A DNA stretch of 33,553 nucleotides from Clostridia bacterium (lineage in GTDB: Bacteria > Bacillota > Clostridia > Christensenellales > Borkfalkiaceae), in the NCBI GenBank assembly GCA_900770185.1, contig CAAGJM010000020.1, positions 1 through 33,553 on the forward strand, read 5' to 3'. Both the position numbers and the translations under genes were made by a program. Positions 6,716-13,936 of the stretch are shown here, piece after piece. Under the pieces are notes generated by a model. The model worked only from the letters and a program-made list of their open reading frames with translations. It was not told the origin of the DNA and ran no database searches. Position 1 is the first letter of the stretch, and each line of letters opens with the position of its first letter.

Positions 6716-7549
6716 TTATTTTGCTCCTTCAAAATTCAGAATTTTATCGACAGCCGCGTCTAAAAACCCGACGTCGAGTTGTTCGACTTTCCCCGCATCC
6801 ACAAGTTCGCGCGTTTTTTCGCTTATCGGGATATTACCCAAAAATTCAACGCCGAATTTATCGGCAACTTCCTCGGTTTTGCCCTTTCCGAACGGATAAA
6901 CGACTTCGCCGCAACGGGGACATTTTAAATAGCTCATATTCTCTATAACGCCGACGACGGGAATGTTCATCATCGCCGCCATGTTATAAGACTTTTCAAC
7001 CACCATTTTAACCAAGTCCTGCGGGGTGGTTACGATAACCGCGCCCGTTATGGGGATGCTTTGGAAAACCGTCAGCGGTACGTCGCCCGTTCCGGGAGGC
7101 ATATCTATAAACATAACGTCCAAATCTTCCCACAAAACGTCGGTATAAAACTGCTTGACTACGCCCGAAACGACGGGGCCGCGCCATACGACGGGCATCG
7201 TTTCCTGCTCTAACAAAAGGTTTATCGACGCGACTTTTATGCCGCCTTTCGTTATCGACGGGAAAAGCCCTTCGTCAGAGCCCTGCATACGCTCCTTTTC
7301 GCCGAGCCCGAAAGATTTGGGGATAGACGGGCCCAAAACGTCGGCGTCCATAACGGCGGTTTTAAGCCCGCGCTTATTCGCCGCCACGGCAAGCATCGAG
7401 GTAACCAAAGACTTGCCTACCCCGCCCTTACCGCTCATAACGCCGATGATTTTTTTAATTTTAGTCGTAGATTTCGGCGTTTCGATAAAACTGCGCTTAT
7501 CGCAACCGCTATCTTTACAACTGCCGCAATCGTGATTACATTCTGACAT
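6716..7549 (-). CDS. Mrp/NBP35-type iron-sulfur carrier ATPase
   Basis: This 277-residue cytoplasmic P-loop ATPase is predicted to bind and transfer iron-sulfur clusters to apoproteins. The deviant Walker A motif GKGGVGKS is at 40-47 and DMPPGTGD at 149-156. The cluster-binding pair CPRC is at 210-213. An extra N-terminal cysteine cluster (C4, C8, C11, C16) may hold a second cluster, as in some NBP35-like proteins. The start has AAGGG seven bases upstream. It is first in a two-gene operon with the gatB/yqeY gene and has a leader of about 100 nt. The family assignment is secure; the specific client proteins are unknown. Confidence 0.93.
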   Translation of the reverse strand: MSECNHDCGSCKDSGCDKRSFIETPKSTTKIKKIIGVMSGKGGVGKSLVTSMLAVAANKRGLKTAVMDADVLGPSIPKSFGLGEKERMQGSDEGLFPSITKGGIKVASINLLLEQETMPVVWRGPVVSGVVKQFYTDVLWEDLDVMFIDMPPGTGDVPLTVFQSIPITGAVIVTTPQDLVKMVVEKSYNMAAMMNIPVVGVIENMSYLKCPRCGEVVYPFGKGKTEEVADKFGVEFLGNIPISEKTRELVDAGKVEQLDVGFLDAAVDKILNFEGAK

Positions 7550-7658
7550 AATTAACCCTTAACGATAATGCCCGTTTTACGAATTTTTTACACGAATGTG
7601 GAATTTTTAATACTTAAATTCGCAAAAAAAATAAGCCGACTTTTATCGCTGCACGTCT

Positions 7659-7688
7659 ATTATAACATAACGGCGGCTTGTTTGTATA
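7659..7688 (-). promoter_or_regulatory. Promoter of the mrp operon
   Basis: On the minus strand TATACA, 18 bases, TATAAT. The -10 is perfect and the -35 moderate. It predicts a leader of about 100 nt before the mrp ATG, in which I recognised no riboswitch. Confidence 0.65.
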
Positions 7689-7730
7689 CTTTTAGCGGAG
7701 GAAAATAAAAACTTTTTTTCGGCGATTATG

Positions 7731-7759
7731 TTGCAAGCTAAGGCTTTGTTTGATATACT
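7731..7759 (+). promoter_or_regulatory. Promoter of the DUF1846-lipoprotein operon
   Basis: TTGCAA, exactly 17 bases, TATACT. It lies 42 nt upstream of the DUF1846 ATG at 7801 and is divergent from the mrp promoter. Confidence 0.75.
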
Positions 7760-7800
7760 TTATAAGTATTAAAAATTTGAGTAAGTTAAAAGGGTTACGT

Positions 7801-9291
7801 ATGAAAAACGGTTTTGACAGCGAAAAATATCTCAGAATGCAGTCCGAAAAAATTATCGAGCGCATTAACGAATTCGGCGGTAAACTTTACCTCGAGTTCG
7901 GCGGCAAGTTGTTCGACGACTTCCATGCCGCGAGGGTCCTCCCCGGGTTTATGCCCGACAACAAAATTAAAATGCTATCGACGCTTAAAGACCGCGCCGA
8001 GATAGTTATCGCAATAAACGCAAACGATATTTCAAAAAACAAAGTCCGCGCCGACCTCGGGATAACTTACGACCTTGACGTTATCCGCCTGATAGACGTT
8101 TTCCGCTCGTACGGATTATTCGTAGGAAGCGTGGTTATGACGCGTTTTGAAAAGACCAACGAACCCGCGATTAAATTTCAGCGCAAACTTGAAAAAATGG
8201 GCTTGCGCGTTTATCGCCATTACCCCATTAAGGGCTACCCGAACGACGTAAGCTTAATAGTAAGCGACGAAGGTTACGGTAAAAACGACTACATAGAAAC
8301 GACGCGCGACTTAGTCGTAGTGACCGCGCCGGGACCCGGGAGCGGCAAAATGGCGACTTGCCTGTCGCAAATTTACCACGAATTTAAGCGCGGCATTAAA
8401 GCGGGTTATGCTAAATACGAAACCTTCCCCATCTGGAACTTGCCGCTTAAACACCCCGTGAACGTCGCGTACGAAGCGGCGACCGCCGACCTTAACGACG
8501 TAAATATGATCGACCCGTGGCATTTGCAAGCCTACGGCGTCACCACCGTCAACTATAATCGCGACGTGGAAATTTTCCCCGTGCTGAATACTTTGTTTGA
8601 AAAAATTATGGGTAGTTCGCCCTATAAGTCCCCCACCGATATGGGCGTGAATATGGCGGGTTACGCTATATGCGACGACGAAGTTTGCAGAGAAGCTTCC
8701 AAGCAAGAAATTATCCGCAGATATTTTAAAGCACAAGAAAACGAGCGCAAAAACAACCTTGACGACGGCGAATCGCAAAAAATTCTGCTTTTAATGAACT
8801 CTATGGGAATAACCGTTGACGACAGAAAGGTTTACGTCGAGGCAACCCGTAAAGCGAAAAAAACGGGCGTTCCATGCTCCGCAATCGAACTTTCGGACGG
8901 AACTATTATAACCGGCAAAACGAGCGAACTTTTTGAAAGCCAAAGCGCGATGATTTTAAACGCGCTTAAATACTTAGCGGGTATCCGCGACGAAACGAAA
9001 CTCTTACTCCCCGAACGGATAGTGCCGATAACCGAACTTAAAGTGGAATATTTATCGAGCAAAACGCCTCGCCTTCACATAGATGAAACGCTTATCGCCC
9101 TTTCCGCAAGTTCCGCAACGAGCGAGAACGCCGCAACAGCCCTTCAACAACTTAAAAAACTACGCGGCGCGGAAGTCCACACTTCGGTTATTTTGCCGCA
9201 TATAGACGCTAAAATTTTGCGTAAACTCGGCATTCACTACACATCCACGCCCGTTTATGAAGAAAAGATACCCGTCGCAATTGAAAGTTAA
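7801..9291 (+). CDS. DUF1846 family protein
   Basis: This 496-residue cytoplasmic protein matches the DUF1846 family of Firmicutes and Actinobacteria in length and in its N-terminus (FDSEKYLRMQSEKIIERI, then KLYLEFGGKLFDDFHAARVLPGF at about 28-50). A phosphate-loop-like segment, APGPGSGKMATCLSQ, occupies 176-190, followed by the conserved FPIWNLPLKHPVNVAYEAATAD region. Its biochemical function is not established. The ATG at 7801 is preferred over an in-frame upstream start near 7750 because AAAAGGG is six bases before it and because the promoter -10 at 7754 would make the longer form untranslatable. Its stop codon overlaps the start of the next gene (TAATG), so the two are translated as one unit. 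Confidence 0.92.
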   Translation: MKNGFDSEKYLRMQSEKIIERINEFGGKLYLEFGGKLFDDFHAARVLPGFMPDNKIKMLSTLKDRAEIVIAINANDISKNKVRADLGITYDLDVIRLIDVFRSYGLFVGSVVMTRFEKTNEPAIKFQRKLEKMGLRVYRHYPIKGYPNDVSLIVSDEGYGKNDYIETTRDLVVVTAPGPGSGKMATCLSQIYHEFKRGIKAGYAKYETFPIWNLPLKHPVNVAYEAATADLNDVNMIDPWHLQAYGVTTVNYNRDVEIFPVLNTLFEKIMGSSPYKSPTDMGVNMAGYAICDDEVCREASKQEIIRRYFKAQENERKNNLDDGESQKILLLMNSMGITVDDRKVYVEATRKAKKTGVPCSAIELSDGTIITGKTSELFESQSAMILNALKYLAGIRDETKLLLPERIVPITELKVEYLSSKTPRLHIDETLIALSASSATSENAATALQQLKKLRGAEVHTSVILPHIDAKILRKLGIHYTSTPVYEEKIPVAIES

Positions 9292-10064
9292 TGAAAGCCG
9301 TCTTTAAAAGATTTTTAATTTGCGTTTTAGCGGTTTCAGCCGCTTTCGCTATGACCTCGTGCGGCAAAAACGACGGGGCAAAAGACAGCGGGAACGCAAA
9401 ACCGCCGCGCGGCGACGGCACGCTTAAACCCGTGTATTCGGAAGGTCTTGAATTCACCGTTATAAACTACGGCGGCGAATATTCGGTTACGGGGCTCGGC
9501 TCGTGCACGGACACGGTCGTAAACGTTCCGCCCGAACATAACGGACTGCCCGTCACCACGATAGGCGAAGAAGCGTTTAAAAATTACGATTTGTTTACCG
9601 ACACGAAAGAAACGCTCGTTGCGGTGACTATCCCCGACAGCGTTAAAACGATTTCAAAACGCGCGTTCTGGGGAATAAAAACGCTTACGACGGTGATTTT
9701 CGGCAAAAACGTGGAAACGGTCGGCGAAGAAGCTTTTTACGTTTGCAACAGCCTGACCGCCGCTATTTTACCCGAGACCGCGACCCGCATCGAAAAGAAC
9801 GCTTTTTGCGGTTGCAACTCGCTTGAAACGCTCGTTTTAAAAGGCGCAACGTATATCGGCGAAGACGCTTTCCGCTCGGTCGTAAGCTTAAAAACGGTGA
9901 GTTTGGGTAAATTTTTAAAAGCGGTTGAAACCAACGCGTTTTACGCCTGCAAAAACTTAACCGACGTGAAATTTTACGGAACCGATACGGACTTAAAAGC
10001 CGCAAAAATCGGCGACGGCAACGAATACTTACTTAGTGCGAAAATAAATTTCATAGCCGAATAA
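9291..10064 (+). CDS. Lipoprotein with BspA-type leucine-rich repeats
   Basis: The 257-residue protein starts with a lipoprotein signal (MKAVFKRFLI, a hydrophobic run, then AMTSCG with lipidated C24) and is anchored to the outer face of the membrane. Residues 85-240 hold about five LRR_5 (BspA-like) repeats, each with a TIG/TVGEEAF..C.SL.. pattern (IGEEAFKNYD, ISKRAFWGIK, VGEEAFYVCN, IEKNAFCGCN, IGEDAFRSVV, VETNAFYACK). Such domains mediate protein or host-surface contacts, but the ligand is unknown. The start overlaps the DUF1846 stop by one base (TAATG) and lacks a clear ribosome binding site, so expression probably depends on coupling. A bidirectional terminator follows. Confidence 0.88.
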   Translation: MKAVFKRFLICVLAVSAAFAMTSCGKNDGAKDSGNAKPPRGDGTLKPVYSEGLEFTVINYGGEYSVTGLGSCTDTVVNVPPEHNGLPVTTIGEEAFKNYDLFTDTKETLVAVTIPDSVKTISKRAFWGIKTLTTVIFGKNVETVGEEAFYVCNSLTAAILPETATRIEKNAFCGCNSLETLVLKGATYIGEDAFRSVVSLKTVSLGKFLKAVETNAFYACKNLTDVKFYGTDTDLKAAKIGDGNEYLLSAKINFIAE

Positions 10065-10100
10065 TAGTTGCTTTAATCAAACTATATCCAAGCTTTTATA

Positions 10101-10145
10101 AAACAACCCGCGGGGCATTAGCGCGCCCCGCGGGTTTTATTTTAA
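10101..10145. terminator. Bidirectional terminator between convergent genes
   Basis: A perfect 12-bp stem, AACCCGCGGGGC with GCCCCGCGGGTT, has an 8-base loop. It has T-rich sequence on the plus side (TTTTATTTT) and A-rich sequence on the other, so it can serve both the lipoprotein gene and the convergent membrane protein gene. Confidence 0.9.
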
Positions 10146-10153
10146 GTTTAATT

Positions 10154-10774
10154 TTATTCGTCGCCGGCTTCAACGCTGCCTTCCGCCGTCGCTTCGGGAT
10201 CGGCGTTTGTTCCGGCGCCAAGACTTTCGCCGCCGTCAAGGCTTGCTTTTTTTGCAGCTTTACGCTTAACAAAAATTTCGTGAACAATGCCTATCGTAGC
10301 CGAAACAAGCACGATAACGTTGCATACCGTCGACGACCAATTTTTGGTGAGCACCGCATACGCAAGCCACGAGCCTTGCGCAAAGTAGGCAAGGTACTTA
10401 GTCATTATAGGTTTTTCGGCATAAAAGCATATTACGGCAACGCAACTGCCCATTGCGGGCAAAATGCTTACCGGCCCTGCCCAGGTTAAGACGGGCGAGA
10501 CAAGCATAACAATCATGAAAAAGAAGAGCCAGAACTTATGCGTAGCCCACTTTTTTTTGCCGCGATTAAAAAATATTATCTCCCGAACGATAGCTATGGC
10601 GTTTAAAACCGCGCCGGTATACGCGCCCATAAGCACCATATTGGTAAACCAAAGCGCGTCGTCGATAAGTTTGAATATTAAAATTTTTTCGCGCTTGTTG
10701 CTTATAAAAATAAGCACGCTTTCGGCTATAGCAACGTAGCCGACGATTTGCGCTATCAGATACAAAACGTTCAT
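10154..10774 (-). CDS. YgjV-type inner membrane protein
   Basis: The predicted 206-residue protein has six or so hydrophobic segments between residues 1 and 165 and a charged, alanine- and glutamate-rich cytoplasmic tail. The pattern of an early helix with EKILIFKLIDDALWFTNMVLMGAYTGAVLNAIAIVREIIFF-like spacing matches the YgjV (Imp-YgjV) family of bacterial inner membrane proteins, whose function is unknown. I take the ATG at 10774 as the start rather than the TTG at 10804. Neither has a good ribosome binding site, and a palindrome (10783-10799) lies directly upstream. It converges on the BspA-type lipoprotein gene and is divergent from an araC-type gene with an overlapping promoter. Confidence 0.8.
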   Translation of the reverse strand: MNVLYLIAQIVGYVAIAESVLIFISNKREKILIFKLIDDALWFTNMVLMGAYTGAVLNAIAIVREIIFFNRGKKKWATHKFWLFFFMIVMLVSPVLTWAGPVSILPAMGSCVAVICFYAEKPIMTKYLAYFAQGSWLAYAVLTKNWSSTVCNVIVLVSATIGIVHEIFVKRKAAKKASLDGGESLGAGTNADPEATAEGSVEAGDE

Positions 10775-10782
10775 AATTTTAA

Positions 10783-10799
10783 CGGCAAAAATTTTGCCG
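10783..10799. promoter_or_regulatory. 17-bp palindrome just upstream of the ygjV-like start
   Basis: CGGCAAAA-A-TTTTGCCG is a perfect inverted repeat around one base, 8 nt before the ATG at 10774 and inside the predicted leader. It could be an operator, or in RNA a hairpin that covers the initiation region where a ribosome binding site would normally lie. Confidence 0.5.
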
Positions 10800-10820
10800 C
10801 ACAAAAAACTTCAAGATATG

Positions 10821-10849
10821 TTGATTATAACAAATTTTTAGTATATAAT
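10821..10849 (+). promoter_or_regulatory. Promoter of the first araC-type gene, overlapping a divergent promoter
   Basis: Plus strand: TTGATT, exactly 17 bases, TATAAT. On the minus strand the same bases 10824-10832 read TGTTATAAT, an extended -10 for the ygjV-like gene. The two promoters share bases and should exclude each other. Confidence 0.7.
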
Positions 10850-10894
10850 GATATAAAAATCAACTGCAAAAAGTTTAAAAAGTGAAGATTAAGT

Positions 10895-11755
10895 ATGGAA
10901 ATTAAATTAACCGATATAAACCCTTTTGTCCGTGCGGCTGAAATTCAGCCCGCTATGCTTGAAAGCGAAAACTTGCGCGTCGCTTTGGATAACCGCCTGT
11001 TTTTCGTCCTTTCGGGCGAAGGATATTTTATAACCGAACGCGAAAAACTAAAATTAAGTAAAGGCTCGCTTTTATTTGTAAGGCGCGGTTACCCGTATAC
11101 CTTTTTAAGAAAAATGTCGGCAATCGTTATAAACTTCGACTATACCCGCATTCGCGAAAACGAAGTTAAATCGCGCTGCCCGGTTCCGCCGAAATTTTAT
11201 AGGAGCGACGAAGCGTTTGACGACAGCGTTATTCCCGCTCTTAGCGACTTTATACTTTTAAGCGGCGACGCGTTTATTAAAGACAGGCTTTCGGAAGCGG
11301 TCACGCTATTTAACCAGAAAGGCGAGCTTGCCGCGGCAAGCTGCTCTAACGCGATAAAAAGCGTTTTGCTTGAAATTTTGTCCCGCGTGCTTCCGAGCGC
11401 GGGTGCGGAAGAACGGCTTGCGCAAAAACTTACAAACTACGTAAATCAACACGCAAGCGACGCGGGCTTATCTAAAACGATGGCTGAAAACTTCGGATAT
11501 CACCCGGTGTACCTATCTAACGTATTCAAAAAACACACGGGCGAAAGTTTACACAAGGCGATAGTTTTAAGGCGGATTACCCTTGCCGAAAACTATTTGA
11601 CCCAAACGGAATTGAGCGTCGAGCAAATCGCGCTTTTAGTGGGTTTTTCGTCGCGCGGGCATTTTTGCACCGCCTTCAAGGCGATAAAAGGCGTTTCTCC
11701 CCTTACGTATCGCGCCGACTTTATCAAAAAACTTTACGATAAACCCGCCCGCTAA
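10895..11755 (+). CDS. AraC-family transcriptional regulator
   Basis: The 286-residue protein has a cupin-like sensor half (FFVLSGEGYFITEREKLKLS at about 36-55, then KGSLLFVRRGYPY) and a C-terminal AraC-type double helix-turn-helix. In the latter, LSKTMAENFGYHPVYLSNVF and the second motif VEQIALLVGFSSRGHFCTAF, followed by KAIKGVSPLTYR, are typical. It should bind a sugar or related effector and activate or repress nearby operons. It is convergent with rhaD, so it may help control rhamnose genes, but this is inference from position. The ribosome binding site is weak (GTGAAGA). A terminator follows. It is distinct in sequence from the second regulator at 15554. Confidence 0.9.
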   Translation: MEIKLTDINPFVRAAEIQPAMLESENLRVALDNRLFFVLSGEGYFITEREKLKLSKGSLLFVRRGYPYTFLRKMSAIVINFDYTRIRENEVKSRCPVPPKFYRSDEAFDDSVIPALSDFILLSGDAFIKDRLSEAVTLFNQKGELAAASCSNAIKSVLLEILSRVLPSAGAEERLAQKLTNYVNQHASDAGLSKTMAENFGYHPVYLSNVFKKHTGESLHKAIVLRRITLAENYLTQTELSVEQIALLVGFSSRGHFCTAFKAIKGVSPLTYRADFIKKLYDKPAR

Positions 11756-11778
11756 CGAATAATAATTTAATTGATAAT

Positions 11779-11828
11779 AAAACCCCCTTACTAAGCGATT
11801 AACCCGTTTAGCAAGGGGGTATTTTATA
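11779..11828. terminator. Bidirectional terminator between araC and rhaD
   Basis: Stem ACCCCCTT..AAGGGGGT (8 bp) is extended inward by CTAA/TTAG after one mismatch. The plus side continues ATTTTAT and the minus side TTTTATTAT. It separates the convergent regulator and the rhaBAD operon. Confidence 0.85.
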
Positions 11829-11839
11829 AATAATTTTAG

Positions 11840-11868
11840 GGAATTAGCGATAAGGAGTGTTTTTCCTA
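11840..11868. repeat. Tail of the dispersed repeat at the rhaD stop codon
   Basis: The sequence GCGATAAGGAGTGTTTTTCCTAA matches the end of the repeat at 6119-6226 (AGAATAAGGAATGTTTTCCCTAA) and of the partial copy at 97-160. It overlaps the rhaD stop codon. The rest of the element is absent. Confidence 0.5.
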
Positions 11869-12678
11869 ATCTATCCAGCCGTCTTTATAAGTGACCTTAA
11901 ACGCTTTTGCTATTTCTTTAAGGTTTTCGTCGGTGATGGTCTGTTTTATCTCGAAAGGCTTGATTTTAAGGTAAATTTCGGCGGCTTTTTCGGCGGTTTC
12001 GATAAGCCCGAAGGTTTCGTCGATATCCTTGCCCGCGCCGTAAATGCCGTGTTGCGCCCATACGACAAGGCGGAAGTCTTTCATCTTGGCGGCGGTTGCT
12101 TCGCCGATTTCGTTCGTGCCGCAAAGCATCCACGGGAGTACCCCCAGCCCGTCGGGGAACACGACCATGCACTCGGTTATGGTGCGCCATAAGGTTTTGG
12201 TGAATTCCTTCTCGTCAAGGTCGTGTACGAAGGTCATTGCGAGAATGTTTATGGGGTGGCAGTGCATAATAACCCTGTTTTCGGGGTTGACGGCAAGGCG
12301 CGCCATGTGGCTCATAAGGTGAGCGGGGAGTTCGCTCGTGAATCTGCCACCGTCCGCATATCCCCACAAAAGTTCTGCGGTTTCGCCGTCATTTTTAATT
12401 CTTATAACGCCGAGGTTTACTTCGGGGTTTTCTTCTACGTTTTTAAAGTACTTGCCCGTACCCGTAACGACGAAGTATTTGCCGATAAGCTTATCCGCTT
12501 TAAAATGCATGGGTATTTCGCGCAAAACGTTGTTTACGTCAAGATACTTTTTAACTTCTTCTTCGTCGAGCATAACGCTTATGTTGCCGCCGTTTCTCTC
12601 GTCGTAGCCTAAGCGATACATATTGGAACAAATTTTACCTACCTCTTTAATAAAAGGCGCGTCTAAAATATTTAACAT
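11866..12678 (-). CDS. rhaD: Rhamnulose-1-phosphate aldolase
   Basis: This 270-residue class II aldolase splits L-rhamnulose-1-phosphate into dihydroxyacetone phosphate and L-lactaldehyde. It is close to the 274 residues of the E. coli enzyme. The zinc ligands are in MHCHP (H139, H141) and AQHG (H210), and the catalytic glutamate is E116 in TSELPAH; these correspond to H141, H143, H212 and E117 of E. coli RhaD. The N-terminal GNISVML segment is the phosphate-binding type of this fold. It is the last gene of rhaBAD, starting 9 nt after the rhaA stop with AAGGAG overlapping that stop. It ends with TAG. No lactaldehyde reductase or dehydrogenase gene is present in the window. Confidence 0.95.
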   Translation of the reverse strand: MLNILDAPFIKEVGKICSNMYRLGYDERNGGNISVMLDEEEVKKYLDVNNVLREIPMHFKADKLIGKYFVVTGTGKYFKNVEENPEVNLGVIRIKNDGETAELLWGYADGGRFTSELPAHLMSHMARLAVNPENRVIMHCHPINILAMTFVHDLDEKEFTKTLWRTITECMVVFPDGLGVLPWMLCGTNEIGEATAAKMKDFRLVVWAQHGIYGAGKDIDETFGLIETAEKAAEIYLKIKPFEIKQTITDENLKEIAKAFKVTYKDGWID

Positions 12679-12687
12679 AATATCTCC

Positions 12688-13935
12688 TTAAATTCTCTTT
12701 AAAAGAACTTCTTTTTCGTATTTTTTAACTTCGTCGAGCCATTCGGTACCCGTCTTTAAACCGCTGCGGCGAAGATATTCGTCCCACACGTCGCCGAAAG
12801 GCAAAGTTTTTGCTTCTTCCTGAAGAGCCATAAGTTCGGTGTATCTGAACTCGTCCTGCAAAGTTTTTAACTTTTCGTTCGGGAGCAAAAGGGCGTTCAA
12901 AAGCGCTTTTTGCACGCTGCGCTGACCGACTATAAGAGCGGAAACCCTGTTGATGCTCGCGTCAAAGAAGTCAAGCGCCATATACACGCGTTTAAGCGCG
13001 TCGTTGCGGACGATTTCTTTTGCGATTTCTTTCGTTTCGTCGTCAAACAAAACCACGTGGTCGCTATCCCAGCGCACCGGACGGGTTATGTGAAGAGCTA
13101 TTTCGTCAAAGAAGCAAAGCAGCGCGGGTATTTTATCCGAAACGACTTCGGTCGGGTGATAATGTCCGTTGTCCATAAGGGGCAAAATGTCGTTTTTAGC
13201 GGCGAAAGATAACGTGAATTCCGCGCTGCCCGCCGTGTAACTTTCAACGCCTATGCCGAAAACTTTGCTTTCGACGCAAGGCTTAACGAGTTTTTTATCG
13301 TACGGAACGCTTAAAATTTGCTCTAAGCTGTCCTTATATCTCATTCTCGGCCCCATTCTGTCGCCCGGGACATCTTTAAGCCCGTCGCCTATCCAGAAGT
13401 TGATGACGCACGGAACGCCTGTTTCTTTGGCAAAATATTCGGCGATTTTCATGCAGCATTTGCCGTGGTCTATCCAGAATTTTCTGACCGTTTCGTCGGG
13501 GTTTGTCAGCGTAAGTCCGTTTTTGCACATGGGGTGCGAGAAAAACGTGGGGTTAAAGTCTATGCCGCAGTTCATTTTTTTGGCAAAATCTACCCACGCT
13601 TTGAAGTGTTCGGGTTTAAGCGCGTTGCGGTCGGCACGGTTTTGGTCGTTCATAACGGCGTAACTTGCGTGAATGTTTATTTTCTTTTTGCCGGGGGCAA
13701 GGCTCATAGCCTTTTCCATATCCTGCATAACTTCTTCCGGGGTTCTTGCGCGCCCGGGATAATTACCCGTGGTTTGTATGCCGCCCGACAGACTGCCGGT
13801 CGAATCGAAGCCCAAAACGTCGTCCGCCTGCCAGCAGTGAACGGAAACGGGTACGTCTTTTAAAATATCCAACGCTTTTTCGACGTCAACGCCGAAGTCT
13901 TTGTAAATTTTGACTGCGCTTGAAAACCTGTCCAT
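12688..13935 (-). CDS. rhaA: L-rhamnose isomerase
   Basis: This 415-residue TIM-barrel enzyme interconverts L-rhamnose and L-rhamnulose in the cytoplasm with two divalent metal ions. Its length is near the 419 of E. coli RhaA. Recognisable marks are the N-terminal VPVSVHCWQADDVLGF (28-43), GIDFNPTFFSHP (124-135), VESKVFGIGVESYTAGS (221-237), the metal-site segment LMDNGHYHPTE (253-263) and WDSDHVV (289-295), where paired aspartates bind metal. The ATG has AAGGAG nine bases upstream, inside the last codons of rhaB, and lies one base after the rhaB stop. The two are therefore translationally coupled. Confidence 0.95.
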   Translation of the reverse strand: MDRFSSAVKIYKDFGVDVEKALDILKDVPVSVHCWQADDVLGFDSTGSLSGGIQTTGNYPGRARTPEEVMQDMEKAMSLAPGKKKINIHASYAVMNDQNRADRNALKPEHFKAWVDFAKKMNCGIDFNPTFFSHPMCKNGLTLTNPDETVRKFWIDHGKCCMKIAEYFAKETGVPCVINFWIGDGLKDVPGDRMGPRMRYKDSLEQILSVPYDKKLVKPCVESKVFGIGVESYTAGSAEFTLSFAAKNDILPLMDNGHYHPTEVVSDKIPALLCFFDEIALHITRPVRWDSDHVVLFDDETKEIAKEIVRNDALKRVYMALDFFDASINRVSALIVGQRSVQKALLNALLLPNEKLKTLQDEFRYTELMALQEEAKTLPFGDVWDEYLRRSGLKTGTEWLDEVKKYEKEVLLKRI

Positions 13936-13936
13936 A

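Noticed and set aside
7550..7658. Riboswitch in the roughly 100-nt leader of mrp
   Set aside because: No recognisable riboswitch core or terminator/antiterminator pair was seen.
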